A stretch of DNA of 64,000 bases from Anniella stebbinsi (taxonomy: Eukaryota > Chordata > Lepidosauria > Squamata > Anniellidae): the NCBI GenBank assembly GCA_029215795.1, contig JARDYH010000002.1:45492001-45556000 (forward strand), in the 5' to 3' direction. The position numbers and the translations under genes are program-made. The notes beneath the pieces are model-generated. The model did not search any database and was not told the origin of the DNA. It saw only the letters and a list, made by a program, of their open reading frames with translations. Below, piece after piece: positions 46,376 through 57,711 of this stretch. Each line of letters opens with the position of its first letter. Positions within the stretch are counted from its first letter, which is position 1.

Positions 46376-46785
46376 TTTATCTGGTTTGTCCTACCTCCTG
46401 GCTTGCTCCTTGACTCTGCCTCCTTGTTTGCCCTTCAGTTCTGACTTGTTCTGTGTTCCTCACTACTAACTTTTTCTTTGTTTCTGACTACTGGCTTGAC
46501 CCATGGCTTCTGGTGCTTGGCTCACCTCAGACTGCTGCCCATCACCCAGCTCTGATGCCAGGTAAGGATCCAAACCCAGATCTCCCAAGCCAAAACTGCA
46601 TACAATATCTGTGTTGAATCATTCACACTAATGCCAATACTTATCCCAAAAAGATTGTCTGTGAAGTCAACACATCCTTACACATTCTCATCCCAATGGA
46701 ATTTGCAGCACAACTTTCCCCTTTTTTCATTCATGTATTAAAATCTGCTTGTTCTGACCTTGAAACCAGAATAGTTGTTTTTAAA
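46376..46785. other. Unassigned sequence
   Basis: Nothing recognised. Confidence 0.35.
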
Positions 46786-46787
46786 TG

Positions 46788-46947
46788 ATATTGTATTTAT
46801 AACATATTTTTATGCTTTTTATGGTTTAAAATTTTGTATATCGGGTTTTTTTATGTTCAAAGTTTTTAATTTTTGTAAACCACCCAGAGAGCTTTGGCTG
46901 TGGGGTGGTATATAAGTGGAATAAATAAATAAATAAATAAATAATAA
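46788..46947 (+). mobile_element. LINE 3' end with (AAAT)n tail
   Basis: TTTATGGTTTAAAATTTTGT, AAACCACCCAGAGAGCTTTG, GGGGTGGTATATAAGTGG and an AAAT tail. Same family as 38590-38723. Confidence 0.72.
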
Positions 46948-48340
46948 TATTCAAGTGAAATATGGGCTACAGAGGAAAGGTTCTCATTTCTGTGGTGTTT
47001 AATCCATAAAGATGGACCACTGGCAATTTAATAGATGTTTTTTTCTTATGCATTGTCCTTCCCATTATAAATCCTTGGAGTTCAATGTATAAGTAATGCC
47101 TGAGTGCTGAAGCACTCAAAATGGTCACTTTGTGGAGGCCACTTTGAATTGCTCCTTATTCTAGTGATCTCCACATGGTGGCCATTCATGTGCACCAGTT
47201 CACTATATATGTTGGTTGATTTTCTCCATGCCACTTCAGACTTTTCTTTCGAACAGGAATAGGCAATAATTTGGGACCCGTGAGCACATTTGGCAATTTG
47301 AGAAACTGTCCTGGACACCACCACAAAATGGCTGCATTGGTTGGGGGGCCCTACTTATTAAGGGCAAGTAACCTGTCCAAAATATTGAGTACAAGGCAGA
47401 TGTGAGTTCTCAGCCCTCACACATTAAGAACTCCTTTGAATCTACATTTTCTGTACCAACAGAAATCTATTTCACAGAAGACAAATTCTTCTGAGTGTTC
47501 AACTGTATTTTTTAAACAAAATCTTATTTAATGCAATCAGTTTGTGTTCAGAACCAGATAACAGATAAAGAGAAAGGTTGTCCTAAAAAGTGCACTTGGA
47601 AAAGTGTCCCTGGTCTCTCAAGAGGCTCTATCACATTGAATTAATGGATTTATGCAATTGTTGATATCTTGACCTGTATTTCTGCTGTATTTCCTTGCCT
47701 TTAGAGAACTTTAAAAGAACTTCAGTTTTTAAATTTCTGTAGTGACTCAGGGCTTCTCTATTCAAGCTATTTATAGCATGCTCATGACTGGACACTCATG
47801 GAAGTTTCCAGGTCGATTACATGAGGCTGTAAAACTCCAGTTCCTTTCTCGTACTTTACTGCAGGTTACTTTGAAATGGGGAAAAAAACTCTACTAACAA
47901 AAAGACCCTCTTTCCGTTTTAGCATATAAAGTGGAAATCGTGCTATAAGAAGAGGCAGACTTCAATGCCATCTTGTGGCTGTGTAAATGAAACATATTGA
48001 ACTCCTGGTTAAAGGGGGTGAAGGGTAAAGGGGAGGGAAGCATGTATAAAGAGAGCACGTTGTGATTGTGGGACAAAAAGGGAAGTGGAAAGCTGCAGTA
48101 AAGTTATGGGATTTACCCTGGTGTAGAAATACTCTCAGTTATAACATACACAGGGATTTGAAGCCAGGCTGCCAAGATGAAGCTAAAGTCCGATAACTCA
48201 AGTACAAGTCAGACATGAATATATATAACAAACAGCCAAATGGGAAATATTAATCTTTTATGAAGCACTGAGGAAAACTACCTGATTTTATGAACCAGAA
48301 CATAAGACTAAGAAAAGTGCCCTGCTTAATCATATCAGGA
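46948..48340. other. Unassigned sequence
   Basis: No gene or repeat recognised. Confidence 0.35.
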
Positions 48341-48344
48341 CCTA

Positions 48345-48465
48345 ATCCACATCAAGCAGGATACTGCACTATTAAAGCGGTATATAAAAGGCAGGAGCCA
48401 CTGACATAGGCACATTCCATATACTGCTTTCATACCATTTTCATATGATGTGGATTAGGCCCAAG
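48345..48465. mobile_element. Palindromic MITE family M1, short copy
   Basis: Left GACCTAATCCACATCAAGCA and right GATGTGGATTAGGCC are inverted. The interior keeps GCGGTATATAAAAGGCAGGA and ATTCCATATACTGCTTTCAT, but lacks the CTTTACAGTGG block, so it is an internal deletion derivative. Confidence 0.72.
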
Positions 48466-48524
48466 TCAAATGTCTGTTTACCTAGCCTTCCCCAACCCAG
48501 TGCCCTCTAGACATGTTGGACTGG

Positions 48525-48640
48525 AGGGATACACATCTAATCCAGCATCCTGTTTCTCAAATGTCCAGCTCACAAGCAGGACATGAAGGCAATAGCCATC
48601 TCCCACTGTGGTTCCCCAGCCAATGACCTACTCCTTCCCG
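48525..48640 (-). mobile_element. CR1-clade LINE 3' end (TTCTTATG family), reversed, partial
   Basis: CACATCTAATCCAGCATCCT, CACAAGCAGGACATGAAGGC and GGTTCCCCAGCCAATG match the family in order. The tail itself is missing; just to the left lies a fragment (about 48484-48520) of the palindromic MITE seen at 26872. Confidence 0.68.
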
Positions 48641-50010
48641 AGCCTTCACCCATTTTTGCCTCTTGCATTGCTGATGTCATGCCAGTATGGCGGTTACCAT
48701 GACATAATGTAATCCTGATGCAACGGTGGTACAATGCTGACTTCAATCCAGTCTGCCAGCATTCTAGCCACCAAATATATGGAATTACACTGAAGGTACT
48801 ACACTTTCTCATGGCATGTAAAGCTAGGGGAGAGATTCACACAGATTGTACATGATTATTAGTGTAATTCACAGTTTATCAGCTTCAGCTAATTACATAT
48901 CAGAACTCAAATCACGCATCTGCAATCGGAATTGAAGAAATAATTTTATAATTTATCTTTTAATAGGTGAAAGATGCCTTGGGACATTTGTTTCCCTTAA
49001 TTAGGCTATTTAAAGGACTGTATAAGATTTGCTGGCAGAGAGGAGGGGTGGGGTTCTGTGTGTGTTTTTTGGCCATAATAGAATTATCCTTTAATGATTG
49101 TTTTAACTTCCAACACTTTGAATCTAAAGATGTATGTAACAATTATATGCAAAGTATTCCTTTCATCTCCACTGGCTGAAACCTTGCCTAATTTTAACTG
49201 TTATATGCCACTGTGAAACTTACTGCAGCTTAAACTATAAGGCAGGGGTGAACACACGCTCAGTGAAGAAATGTTTCTCAGTGCTAAAAAGGCAGATGCT
49301 ATCCATAGAGCCATAATGTGGGTCTAGACCACAGCTAAGCAGATATAAGGCTTACCTCTAGGTAAGGAAGGCAGGCTGCAGATAATGGGGTTGTATCCAA
49401 ACTTTCTGCCCGCCAGAGGAAGCATCTCCTGAGTGGACCTCTGTTTGGGGTGGCACTCCTGCTGGCAGAAGGGACTGGGTTGGAATTACATCTGGAGCCC
49501 CAAAGGCTGCAGGGGAAGGGGGAATTGGCAAAATCACCTCCTGCCAGCAAAATCCCTCCACTGGAACAAATCCTTTCTATGGTTGGAAAGAGCCCTTTTG
49601 TTCCTGGAACATGAAGTCTGGATCCAAATTTTTACAAAGAGAAAAAAGGGTTGTTTGTTGTTGTTGTTGTTGTTGTTGCTGGCGTTGTTGTTGTTTTCAA
49701 TGAGAATTTGGAGATAGAAATGAAGGAGCTGTTTATGGATGCATTATGTTCCGTTTACTGATGGAGTGACAGGAATGGAACACAAACTAGGTGCCCACCT
49801 ACCCTATGGAATAGCTCTTTGTTTAAATCAAGGAAGATTATTATTTTTCTATCAATTGCCTGTGGGAAGAAAAGGGATATCTGAAGAATAAAGAATGCAA
49901 CAAGTGCATTTGGGCCACTCCTCTACCATAACGTTGCAGAAGTCTCCTGGAATGTCGCAGAGCACAAATTGCCCCCCCCCCCTTATTACCAAGTATTTCA
50001 AGTAATACTC
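48641..50010. other. Unassigned sequence with a (TTG)n run
   Basis: No gene recognised. TTG triplets lie at 49653-49695 (interrupted). Confidence 0.35.
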
Positions 50011-50013
50011 ACT

Positions 50014-50214
50014 GATCCTGTTCAGGTGACACACTAAGCCACAGTAGTTAAGCATTTTGAGCCAAACATTATGGTTTAGCGTGTCATGTGAACCATGATT
50101 TAGCATGCTATGTGAACCGTTCCTAACCATGGGGGCTACATAACCACAGTTTAAGCACGCTCACTATCCATTTGCTGCAAAAGGGTTAGTGGCCTAACCA
50201 TGGCTGAACAGGCC
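50014..50214. mobile_element. Harbinger-like MITE family M3, long copy
   Basis: Left GATCCTGTTCAGGTGACACA and right GGCTGAACAGGCCC are inverted. The interior repeats AACCATG and GGTTTAGC blocks in both directions. Related copies at 56306 and 60900 have 3-bp duplications. The assignment is by similarity. Confidence 0.6.
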
Positions 50215-50742
50215 CTTTGTGGGTCTCACCAAGAAACATTTTTACCTTCTTTAAGCTGGCTAAACGTCCTGGCTATTGCTCAGTCCATCTGTTCAACCTG
50301 CCTCTTCAATCTCAGTCAAATCTCTTCAACCTGTCAGTCCATCTCAAACTGCCTCTACTTCCTATCTATACATTGGCCACAGTAGTTTGTTAACCACCCC
50401 TGCACTGTGCCAGCTGCATGCTATCTCATATCACTCATTACCTACACCATGTGTGGGTATTCGTGATGTCCAAATCGAGTGAGGATGGCTTGGGGTGCTT
50501 AACAAACCACCCAGAATCCATGGTCTATTGTAGGCTTGTGGGTGGTTTGTGGGTGCTTTGTTCATCACCCTAACAAGCCACCCTCACAGGTTTGGATGAC
50601 ACAAGAAGCTGCAGCAGAGGTGTGAATTGGCAACTTTGCACCCCCCCCCCAGGCTGAAGTAAGCTATGGTAGGTTGCAGTGATCATGCAAACAGGTCACT
50701 ATATTAAATGCATAGTCTGGCCTTCCATTCTTAATTTATCAG
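50215..50742. other. Unassigned sequence
   Basis: Nothing recognised; a C run at about 50641-50650. Confidence 0.35.
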
Positions 50743-50744
50743 TG

Positions 50745-50875
50745 GTCCTGTTCAGACAACACACTAAACCATGATGGTTAAGCGTTTTGAGATAAACATT
50801 GTGGTTTAGCGTGTCGTGTGAACCATTCCTATCCATGGTGGCTACATAACACCACTTGCTGCAGAAGGGTTAGAA
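50745..50875. mobile_element. Harbinger-like MITE family M3, right-truncated copy
   Basis: GGTCCTGTTCAGACAACACA, AAACCATGATGGTTAAGCG and TGGTTTAGCGTGTCGTGTGA match the left two thirds of the copy at 50014. Confidence 0.6.
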
Positions 50876-51970
50876 TCTGAGCTGCCTAGCATTATTAAAA
50901 GTTGATAAGGACTAACGATGTTGCATCAGCACAAGGGCACTGAAGGGGTATGCACATAAACTCCCCCTCCCCATTCAATGAATGTATGAGGAGGGAGAAG
51001 GATCCCACCCACTAGCCCATGTTCCCAAATGCTGCATGTCTGCTGGTGGCCATACTCCCTGACAGCCATGCATTCGCTGAGAGTCTGAGAGAGGGTCTAT
51101 GCTTGTTCAGCTGTTTGTGTGGATGCTTCCCCCATGACATCAGGAATCTTGGCCAATCAGGGTACCCAATCTCAAGGAGGAGCACTACACACATAGGGTC
51201 CCAGCAAGCATATTGGTGTGGCCAGTGAGCACAATATGTCAGCCTCATCACATGTTAACTGAACTTATGCAAGAGAAGGTGGCTTGTGTGTCTAGCTTTT
51301 TGTTGTTGTTATTGTTAAAAACCTATCCTGCTCACAGGTTTCTTGAGAGAGGATAGGATCTGGCTATTACTTTTAAAAATGTTAAGAAGCCACTTAGACT
51401 CTCCCACTCACCAGTTGCTCTATAATGTTATTTTAGAAGGCTCAGCCATCCTTTCCTCCACCTATCCCTATAACCTGAGGGGAAGGGTTGGTTAAATGTA
51501 TCTTTCCGGGAATATTAATATTAAGGCATTAAGATATATTTTTCGCAACACCTGGCTGATGATGAATCACTCAGGGAACTTTTCATTTCCACCCCCACCC
51601 TGCCCAAACTCTCATTTTGCTCTACTTCTGTACTCTTGAGTAAGGGCCTGTTCTGTTCTGTAATAATTTATGGCCTAGAAAAAGCTGCAGGTATCTTCAG
51701 GCAACTGGGGTGGCTCACATTGGCCTTTGTTTTTAAAGAACCCATGCACCAAGTAACATTGGTCTTCAACATCCCAAGTTCTAATGCTCAGCCAAAATGC
51801 ACACCACAGAACTAGAAGCCCAAATCTCCTTGCCTATAGATGTGATGGGGAAAGTAAAGGATGCTACATTTATGGGGGAAGGGAAATCCCATTTGAAGAT
51901 TTATTTGTTTAAAAAATGCCTGATGTCTGCTTTCTGCTGCAGCCTTGAATTCAACACAAAGAATCAATTT
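50876..51970. other. Unassigned sequence
   Basis: No gene or repeat recognised. Confidence 0.35.
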
Positions 51971-51974
51971 GCAT

Positions 51975-52340
51975 GTAACTGCAATCCCTGGGTTGTTTAA
52001 CCCAGGAATTACTATGGCCGAGTGGGAATGAGTGAGAGTACTGCCTCCCGTGCACTCATCACTTCAACTTTCAATCAACAACCTAGGAGTGCTCCGTTCC
52101 TGGGTTGTTATTGTGACATCCAACCTCAGTAACTCTGGGTTGTTTAGGGGTTAAACTACACAGAGTTAACCCAACAACAAACCATGAGCAATTGTTCCTG
52201 GATTGTTGATTGAAAGCGGAAGCGATAAGCATGTGGGAGGCAGCACACATGAGGGAGGCAGTACACTCATTTGCTCCCATTCTGCAATGTCAATTCCTGG
52301 GTTGAACAAACCAGAAATTGCTGTTATGTGAGAACCAGGA
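51975..52340. mobile_element. Palindromic element with CCTGGGTTGTTTAACCC arms
   Basis: Left GCAATCCCTGGGTTGTTTAA and GAATTACTATGGC are mirrored by TCAATTCCTGGGTTGAACAA and AGAAATTGCTG at the right. AGTGGGAATGAGTG near 52019 and CATTTGCTCCCATTCTG near 52268 are also inverted. About 365 bp. No duplication resolved and no coding frame. Confidence 0.6.
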
Positions 52341-53069
52341 CAAAGAATTCCAATATGGTCACACAACACTGACCATATCTCAGGAGAGAAGCAGTATTCT
52401 TTCGTAACACGTGTGAGCCGGACACATAAAATCTTAACACAATCTGAACAGCAGGGAATCAAATTTGTATTACGTAGAATATTTTATGCTAGAGAATAAG
52501 TTGAAAAATGAAGTGTTAAAAAGTAGCAAAACAAAGGTTTACATAGGCTGATGCACTTCCTCTCCGCTAGCTTGGCAGGGTCTGCATTCCTTTGTTTAAA
52601 ACGTATCAAAGAATATTAAATGGCACTGACTGCATAGTTTCCAGACCAATCCTGTTCTGGAGCAGATGGAGCCAAACAATTTATCTTATGCTGGCACCAG
52701 GTGGAATCCAGCACAAGAGAGAGAAAGAAAGAGAGAGAGAGAAAGAGAGAGAGAGAAGTCTCTTAACTAGTGCTGGGCAAATATTAGCTTATTCTGTTGC
52801 AGTCCAGCTGTCTAAACACAGATAAAATCTTTCCTATATGCCAAACTTTTGAAGGATGGCTAAATTCTAGCGCATACCTCAGTGACGTGTACCTTGGGAA
52901 CATGGCACATTTAGTGTCATGTCCCCAAGGTGCACGTCACTGAGGCACGTGTGCTAGAATTCAGCCATCCTTCAAAAGCTAAATATGCCATGTTCCTTTT
53001 CCAACCTTATGAGGCATGGCATCATGCATCCCAATGCATCATCTTCTCCTTGGCAATTGTCACATCATG

Positions 53070-53107
<38 letters not shown>

Positions 53108-54580
53108 ATTTCTATACCGCCCCATAGCCAGAGCTCTCTGTAACATCTTCCATGTTGCTAGACTGGCAGACCATTTCCCACCTCCACTCAACAACGCCTG
53201 CTTGACCTAGTGGTGGGACTCTGGGATCTGTCAATTCTGATGCTCCCTCCCCCTTTGACAAAGACTGAGTTTCCTGGAGGGGGAGGAGAGGAAAAATGAT
53301 CTCTGAGCCTGGGCCTCCTGTTCGATAAGCTCCTGGAAAGATTTCTCCTTGACTCCTGGAAAGTCTTGGAGAATTTCGTCCCCTGCTTCTTGTCTTGGCT
53401 GGTCTACTTCTTCTTCAGGCTCCAAGTCCGATTCAGAATATACACCAGGGGGACCAGGCCTGATCTTGACAGTAAGAACCAGCCTTTTGAATTGGGATTG
53501 GAAACTAGTAGGAAGCCAATGAAGCTGTTTCAAAAGTGGCATTATATGGTCAATCAAATCTACTAGGCAACAGTTGGGCTGTTATGTTTTGCACTAGCTG
53601 TAGGTTCTGAACACTTTTCAAATATACTTTTTCACCTATATTTTCAAGTGGTATAGTCCTCCAAGAATTACATCATTTTAAAACAAACAAATGAAATTCT
53701 AAGTACTGTGCTTGATTCATGTTAACATGCACCCAAATATTACCTATGAATGGTCAGCTATGTGTAGATTGTGCCAGACATTTTTGTAGATTAATTTTTT
53801 AGAGCCCACACAAAGTTCTGTTTTCCCTTTTTTGCTAGTCTTCTGCTGCCTTCTGTATTTTTACAGGTGCTTTGGGCTTTTGCATTGATATATTTTCTCA
53901 CATATCAATACACACAGACATCAGTAGCACTCAACCATAGCCTCACCTGCACCAATCTACAACGCTCCCCATTCAAGGCACTTTACAGCTCTTTCAACCA
54001 GTCAGCACTGAACACGGGGAATATGCTATAAATGTGGATTATTAAAATGGTTCTCTTGGATGGCTGTTTCACTGCTATATCTGCAGTGGCTTGGGAAAGT
54101 AGTCCTTACTGCTTTACGGCTGTAGCTCTCCATGTCTGAAAAGTCACATTATTAATGGTTGTGTGTAAAATATGTCCTCCCCCCCTCCTCCTCCTCCTCT
54201 TCTTCCTCTTCTTCTTCGTCGTCTTCTTCCTTTTCACACACAGATTTGGATGCAATTTCTAATGTCCCAGCAGGTTTTGAGTAACCAAATATGCTGTCAA
54301 TTATACCACATGCTCTTTTTCTTTTCAGATTTTGTGATATGAAAACATCTCCACCCTTGCCTCATTTTTTTGGCACTGCTATTTGTAGCAATGTGTGCCA
54401 GAGCTGAGTGAGCCAACTTCACAGATGAATCTTCTGTTGCTAGCTCCTCTAGTAATTATTTCATGCCAAAACATACCTAGAAGACTACACATACTGGGCA
54501 TAACCCAAAGAAATTTAGGCCCAATTTGTGTCTTTAGCACATCTTACTTTCCCTGGTTCTTTTGCAAGAATGGACAGTGA
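52341..54580. other. Mostly unassigned; microsatellites and a reversed LINE tail
   Basis: (GA)n lies at 52718-52758. (GAT)n at 53075-53103 is followed by TTTTCATTTCTATACCGCCC, a reversed L2-like 3' box. A CT-rich tract of TCC, TTC and GTC triplets lies at 54180-54232. An inverted repeat lies near 52860-52975, where ACCTCAGTGACGTGTACCTT is mirrored by AAGGTGCACGTCACTGAGG. No gene recognised. Confidence 0.45.
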
Positions 54581-54584
54581 GAAT

Positions 54585-54945
54585 AAAGAGACAACACCAG
54601 AAAATTGGATTTAAACAAGGGCCACATTTATTCATATCAAAGATAGACGGAGGCCTAAGCGGGCATCCTGTCTTTGGCCAATGTCTTGGCCATAATAGGG
54701 ATCGGGCGAGCCATTCATATCCTGATAGGTGCTGCTTGTGCGTCAGCACCTCCCAGGATTCCCCTTTTGGGGTAGGTAGGCCTTCCTATGTCACCTCTCC
54801 TCAGGTTGCAAAACTCAGAGTGGGTGATTAAGGTTGGCCTCAGAGGTAACTCTTATCCCCACACCTGGTGCCGCAGGACTCCCAGGCGAGGGCCTCAGAT
54901 GTCACCAATCACCAAAATGCTGCCTAAGAATGCTCACTAAACCTA
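54585..54945. repeat. Dispersed repeat R2, copy 2
   Basis: Colinear with 8480-8825; see there. This copy has AAGAGACAACACCAGAAAAT, GGGCCACATTTATTCATATC, CTCTTATCCCCACACCTGG and GAGGGCCTCAGATGTCACC. Confidence 0.6.
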
Positions 54946-55422
54946 CACTTGCTCCCGATGCCCCAGTAAATGTGACCAAATTCAACCAATTAACCTATTA
55001 AGTACTACCCCGTTGTCTTACAGTGTGAAGTTGGCGGGCGGGGGGGGGGGGGGGGGGAATCCAAATAAAAGGTTGAGGGCAAAAAAATCCTACTTTGTCC
55101 CCAGAAAAGGGCAACCAGCAATCTCACACTGTTTACAGGGAGGGAGGGAGGGAGGGAGGGAGGGAGGGAGCTGGGAGGAAGGAGTCGCGATGGCCTAATA
55201 AGGGTGCACAACTCCTCCCCTCACCGGTGGCACCATACGGAGGCGGCAAATGGCCAAGCCAGGCGAGGCGGGAAGGGCCTTTCCTTCATCTATTTTTGTT
55301 AATTTGCAGAAACATCCACAAATCACTAAAACAGTTTAAGGTGCAATCTTTTATATGTCTACTCAATGGGCTCAATGGGGCTTACTCTAGATCAGTATGT
55401 ATGGGATTGCAGCCCTAGTGCC
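54946..55422. other. Unassigned, with low-complexity G-rich tracts
   Basis: A run of about 18 G lies at 55040-55057 and (GGGA)n lies at 55138-55170; both could form quadruplex-type structures on the plus strand. No gene recognised. Confidence 0.5.
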
Positions 55423-55424
55423 AT

Positions 55425-55590
55425 TAAGAATAGCCTTGCTGGATCATAGCAAAGGCCTACCAAAGACCAGCATTGTGTTTCCTACAATGACCAATCAGAT
55501 GCCTCTGGCAAGCCCACAAATAGGATATGAGAGGGACAACAGCCCGGCAACTAGTATTCAGACTCAGAAGAATGTTGCCTCTAATCACTG
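55425..55590 (-). mobile_element. CR1-clade LINE 3' end (TTCTTATG family), reversed, diverged
   Basis: TAAGAATAGCCTTGCTGGAT, CATAGCAAAGGCC, GACCAGCATTGTGTTTCC, CCAATCAGATGCCTCTGGCA and GCCCACAAATAGGATATGAG follow the family order. Confidence 0.72.
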
Positions 55591-56228
55591 GAGACTGGTG
55601 GCTCTGATTTCAGTGGGGCAGCTAATCTATTCTGGGTTTCAATCAGAACCAAACACAACTCTAAAGGAGCTCTCCAAGATGCTGAGCTATCCTCCAGTAA
55701 TTTGTCAAATCTCCTTTTATGTCGATGGCCATCATCACATCTTGTGCGAGTGCATTCCTAATTTAACCAGGCACTGCAAGGAGAAGGACTTCTGAAGACC
55801 TTGGTAGGTTGGCAAAGCACTCTGGCCTGACATAAGTAAAGCTACTGCATTGAGACTCTGTAGAACAGTCTGCTTATCCTTGTTTTTGACAAAATTAAAG
55901 AGCAGGGAGACATGCTGCAGTTGCCACCTGTACTTAAACTTGATCAGACGCTGACAAGCTGGAACTGGTTTGAGCTAAAAAAGGGCCATGCAGAGTTGAC
56001 AGGCCTTTGAATGAATGAGGAGAAAGAGGAAGCATGTTGCATGGGGTGAGATGTACAAGGGAGTAATGGAAAGACATTAGTTACAGGTAGTCCAGCATTC
56101 CACTAAAACTGAAATTAGTGTCATAGATTTTGTTCCACGTTCTCGGGAGAATTCTGCTTTCACACAGATGCCGAGAAAGACATTTATGCCTGTACCACTG
56201 GTTTTATATAACAAATTTAGCATGTACT
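55591..56228. other. Unassigned sequence
   Basis: No gene or repeat recognised. Confidence 0.35.
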
Positions 56229-56229
56229 T

Positions 56230-56505
56230 AAAAAGTTAGGAACATAGGAAGCTGCCTGATACTGAATCAGACCATTAGTCCATCTAGTCTACTATTGTCA
56301 ACACTGGCCCTGTTCAGAAGACACCTTACACTAGGGTGTTTAAAGCCTTTTTGTTTGTTTGTTTTAAAAAAAACTTAACCACTGTGGTTAAAGCCTTAAC
56401 CACCAAGGTTTAATATGTCTTCTGAACGGGGCCACTGCAGGCAGTAGCGCTCTAGGGTTTCAGGCGTTTTTTCCACCCTACCTGGAGATGCTACACCCCC
56501 TCCTC
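56230..56505 (-). mobile_element. tRNA-derived SINE, reversed, split by a MITE
   Basis: Plus-strand AGGAACATAGGAAGCTGCCT, CTGAATCAGACCATTAGTCC and ATCTAGTCTACTATTGTC are the reversed body of the SINE at 4890. After the insert it resumes with GCAGTAGCGCTCTAGGGTTT and CTACCTGGAGATGCTACACC. The tRNA-like head is lost. Confidence 0.75.
56306..56433. mobile_element. Harbinger-like MITE family M3, 128 bp, 3-bp duplication
   Basis: GGCCCTGTTCAGAAGACACC at the left mirrors GTCTTCTGAACGGGGCC at the right. ACT is present on both sides (56303-56305 and 56434-56436), and removing the insert restores SINE sequence. TIRs starting GGCC with a 3-bp duplication suit the PIF/Harbinger superfamily, although ACT differs from its usual TWA. 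Confidence 0.78.
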
Positions 56506-57385
56506 AGTCGGCCAAAGGGACAAATAAAGATCATATATCAATATTAATTATGATGGGAGAGGGAAAGATCTTACTTAGATCAAAGGGATATAAAAATAAA
56601 GATGGGTCAAGGGAGAATTAAGTGAGCAAGCAGGAAAAAACTTATGTAACACAATTAGCTCCATCGTGTTGATTCAAGGTCTTTAGGCTACAATGTAGGA
56701 CTTCCAGATGAATTTATTTATTGTAGCATTTTTGTCCTGCCCTTTTGCCAAGAAGGCTCCTAAGGCAGCTTTCAAAGATATTTCTTAAGACAGTCTTTGC
56801 CCACAGGCCTACAATCTAAAAAAATCCACAAAAACCTGGCACAAAAGGAAAAGGGATTGGGAGGGAGAAGGGGGAAAGTAGCAAATTTAGACACTAGATT
56901 CTTCGTTGCAAAGTTCAGGAGGTGATGGACACAGTGAAAGGGCTGCCATGTCCTCTCCCTCTAATAGCCTCATACAGACGCAGGCATGGTGGAGGGATGC
57001 CTGTCTGCTGCTTCCTTTCCCTCTGATTGCCTCAGCAGTGACAGTTGGCAGCAGGAGGGAAGGGGGCTCTCAGCTGATGCTGGATCCAGGCATGATGGAG
57101 AACAGTCTGCTTGTTCCATGATGGAAGCCATGCCTGGTGGTGTCTCCTGAAGATTGGAGCACTGGTCACCTCCCTTTGCTGACTGAGTAACATTGGGTTG
57201 CAATGAGCCACCATTGTTTGGTAATTACAGAGAGAAAGAACATGTTGGGATATGGACGACACACAATGAGATGGTCAGCTTCAGCATTTTGAAATCTATT
57301 GAAAGTTCCAACTCATGTTGATTTTAATGTGCAAAAAAAAAAAAAAACCAGTTGTGGGGACTGAGCCCTTACATTAAGTTTAGAA
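56506..57385. other. Unassigned; reversed LINE-like piece at about 56712-56880
   Basis: The piece contains TTTATTTATTGTAGCATTTT and CAGGCCTACAATCTAAAAAA and matches 39345-39510. Nothing else recognised. An A run lies near 57334-57347. Confidence 0.4.
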
Positions 57386-57703
57386 TAGGCTGACCAGATA
57401 AAATCCAGGTCAGGGCTCATGTAACTTTAACAGTTGTAGAGAAAAGGGAATTTCAGCCAGTGTCATTTGTATGCAATTAGTTCCTGGTGAAATTCCCTCT
57501 TCATCACAACAGTTAAAGGTGCAGGCACTATACTAGAGTGACCGCATACAAAAGAAGGCAGGGCCCCTGCAACTTTAAGTTGTGATGAAAAGGGAATTTC
57601 ACCAGGAACTAATTGCATACAAATGACACTGGCTGAAATTCCCGTTTCTCTACAACTGTTAAAGTTATATGAGCCCTGACCTGTATTTTATCTGGTCACC
57701 CTA
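57386..57703. mobile_element. hAT MITE family M2, 318 bp, perfect 8-bp duplication
   Basis: Ends TAGGCTGACCAGATAAAATC and TTTTATCTGGTCACCCTA. GTTTAGAA is duplicated at 57378-57385 and 57704-57711. It is only slightly diverged from the copies at 26164 and 58824, and lacks CTG in the central AACTTTAACTGTTG block. Confidence 0.94.
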
Positions 57704-57711
57704 GTTTAGAA

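Noticed and set aside
53075..53103. Poly-aspartate coding tract
   Set aside because: GAT triplets belong to a reversed LINE tail, not to a gene.
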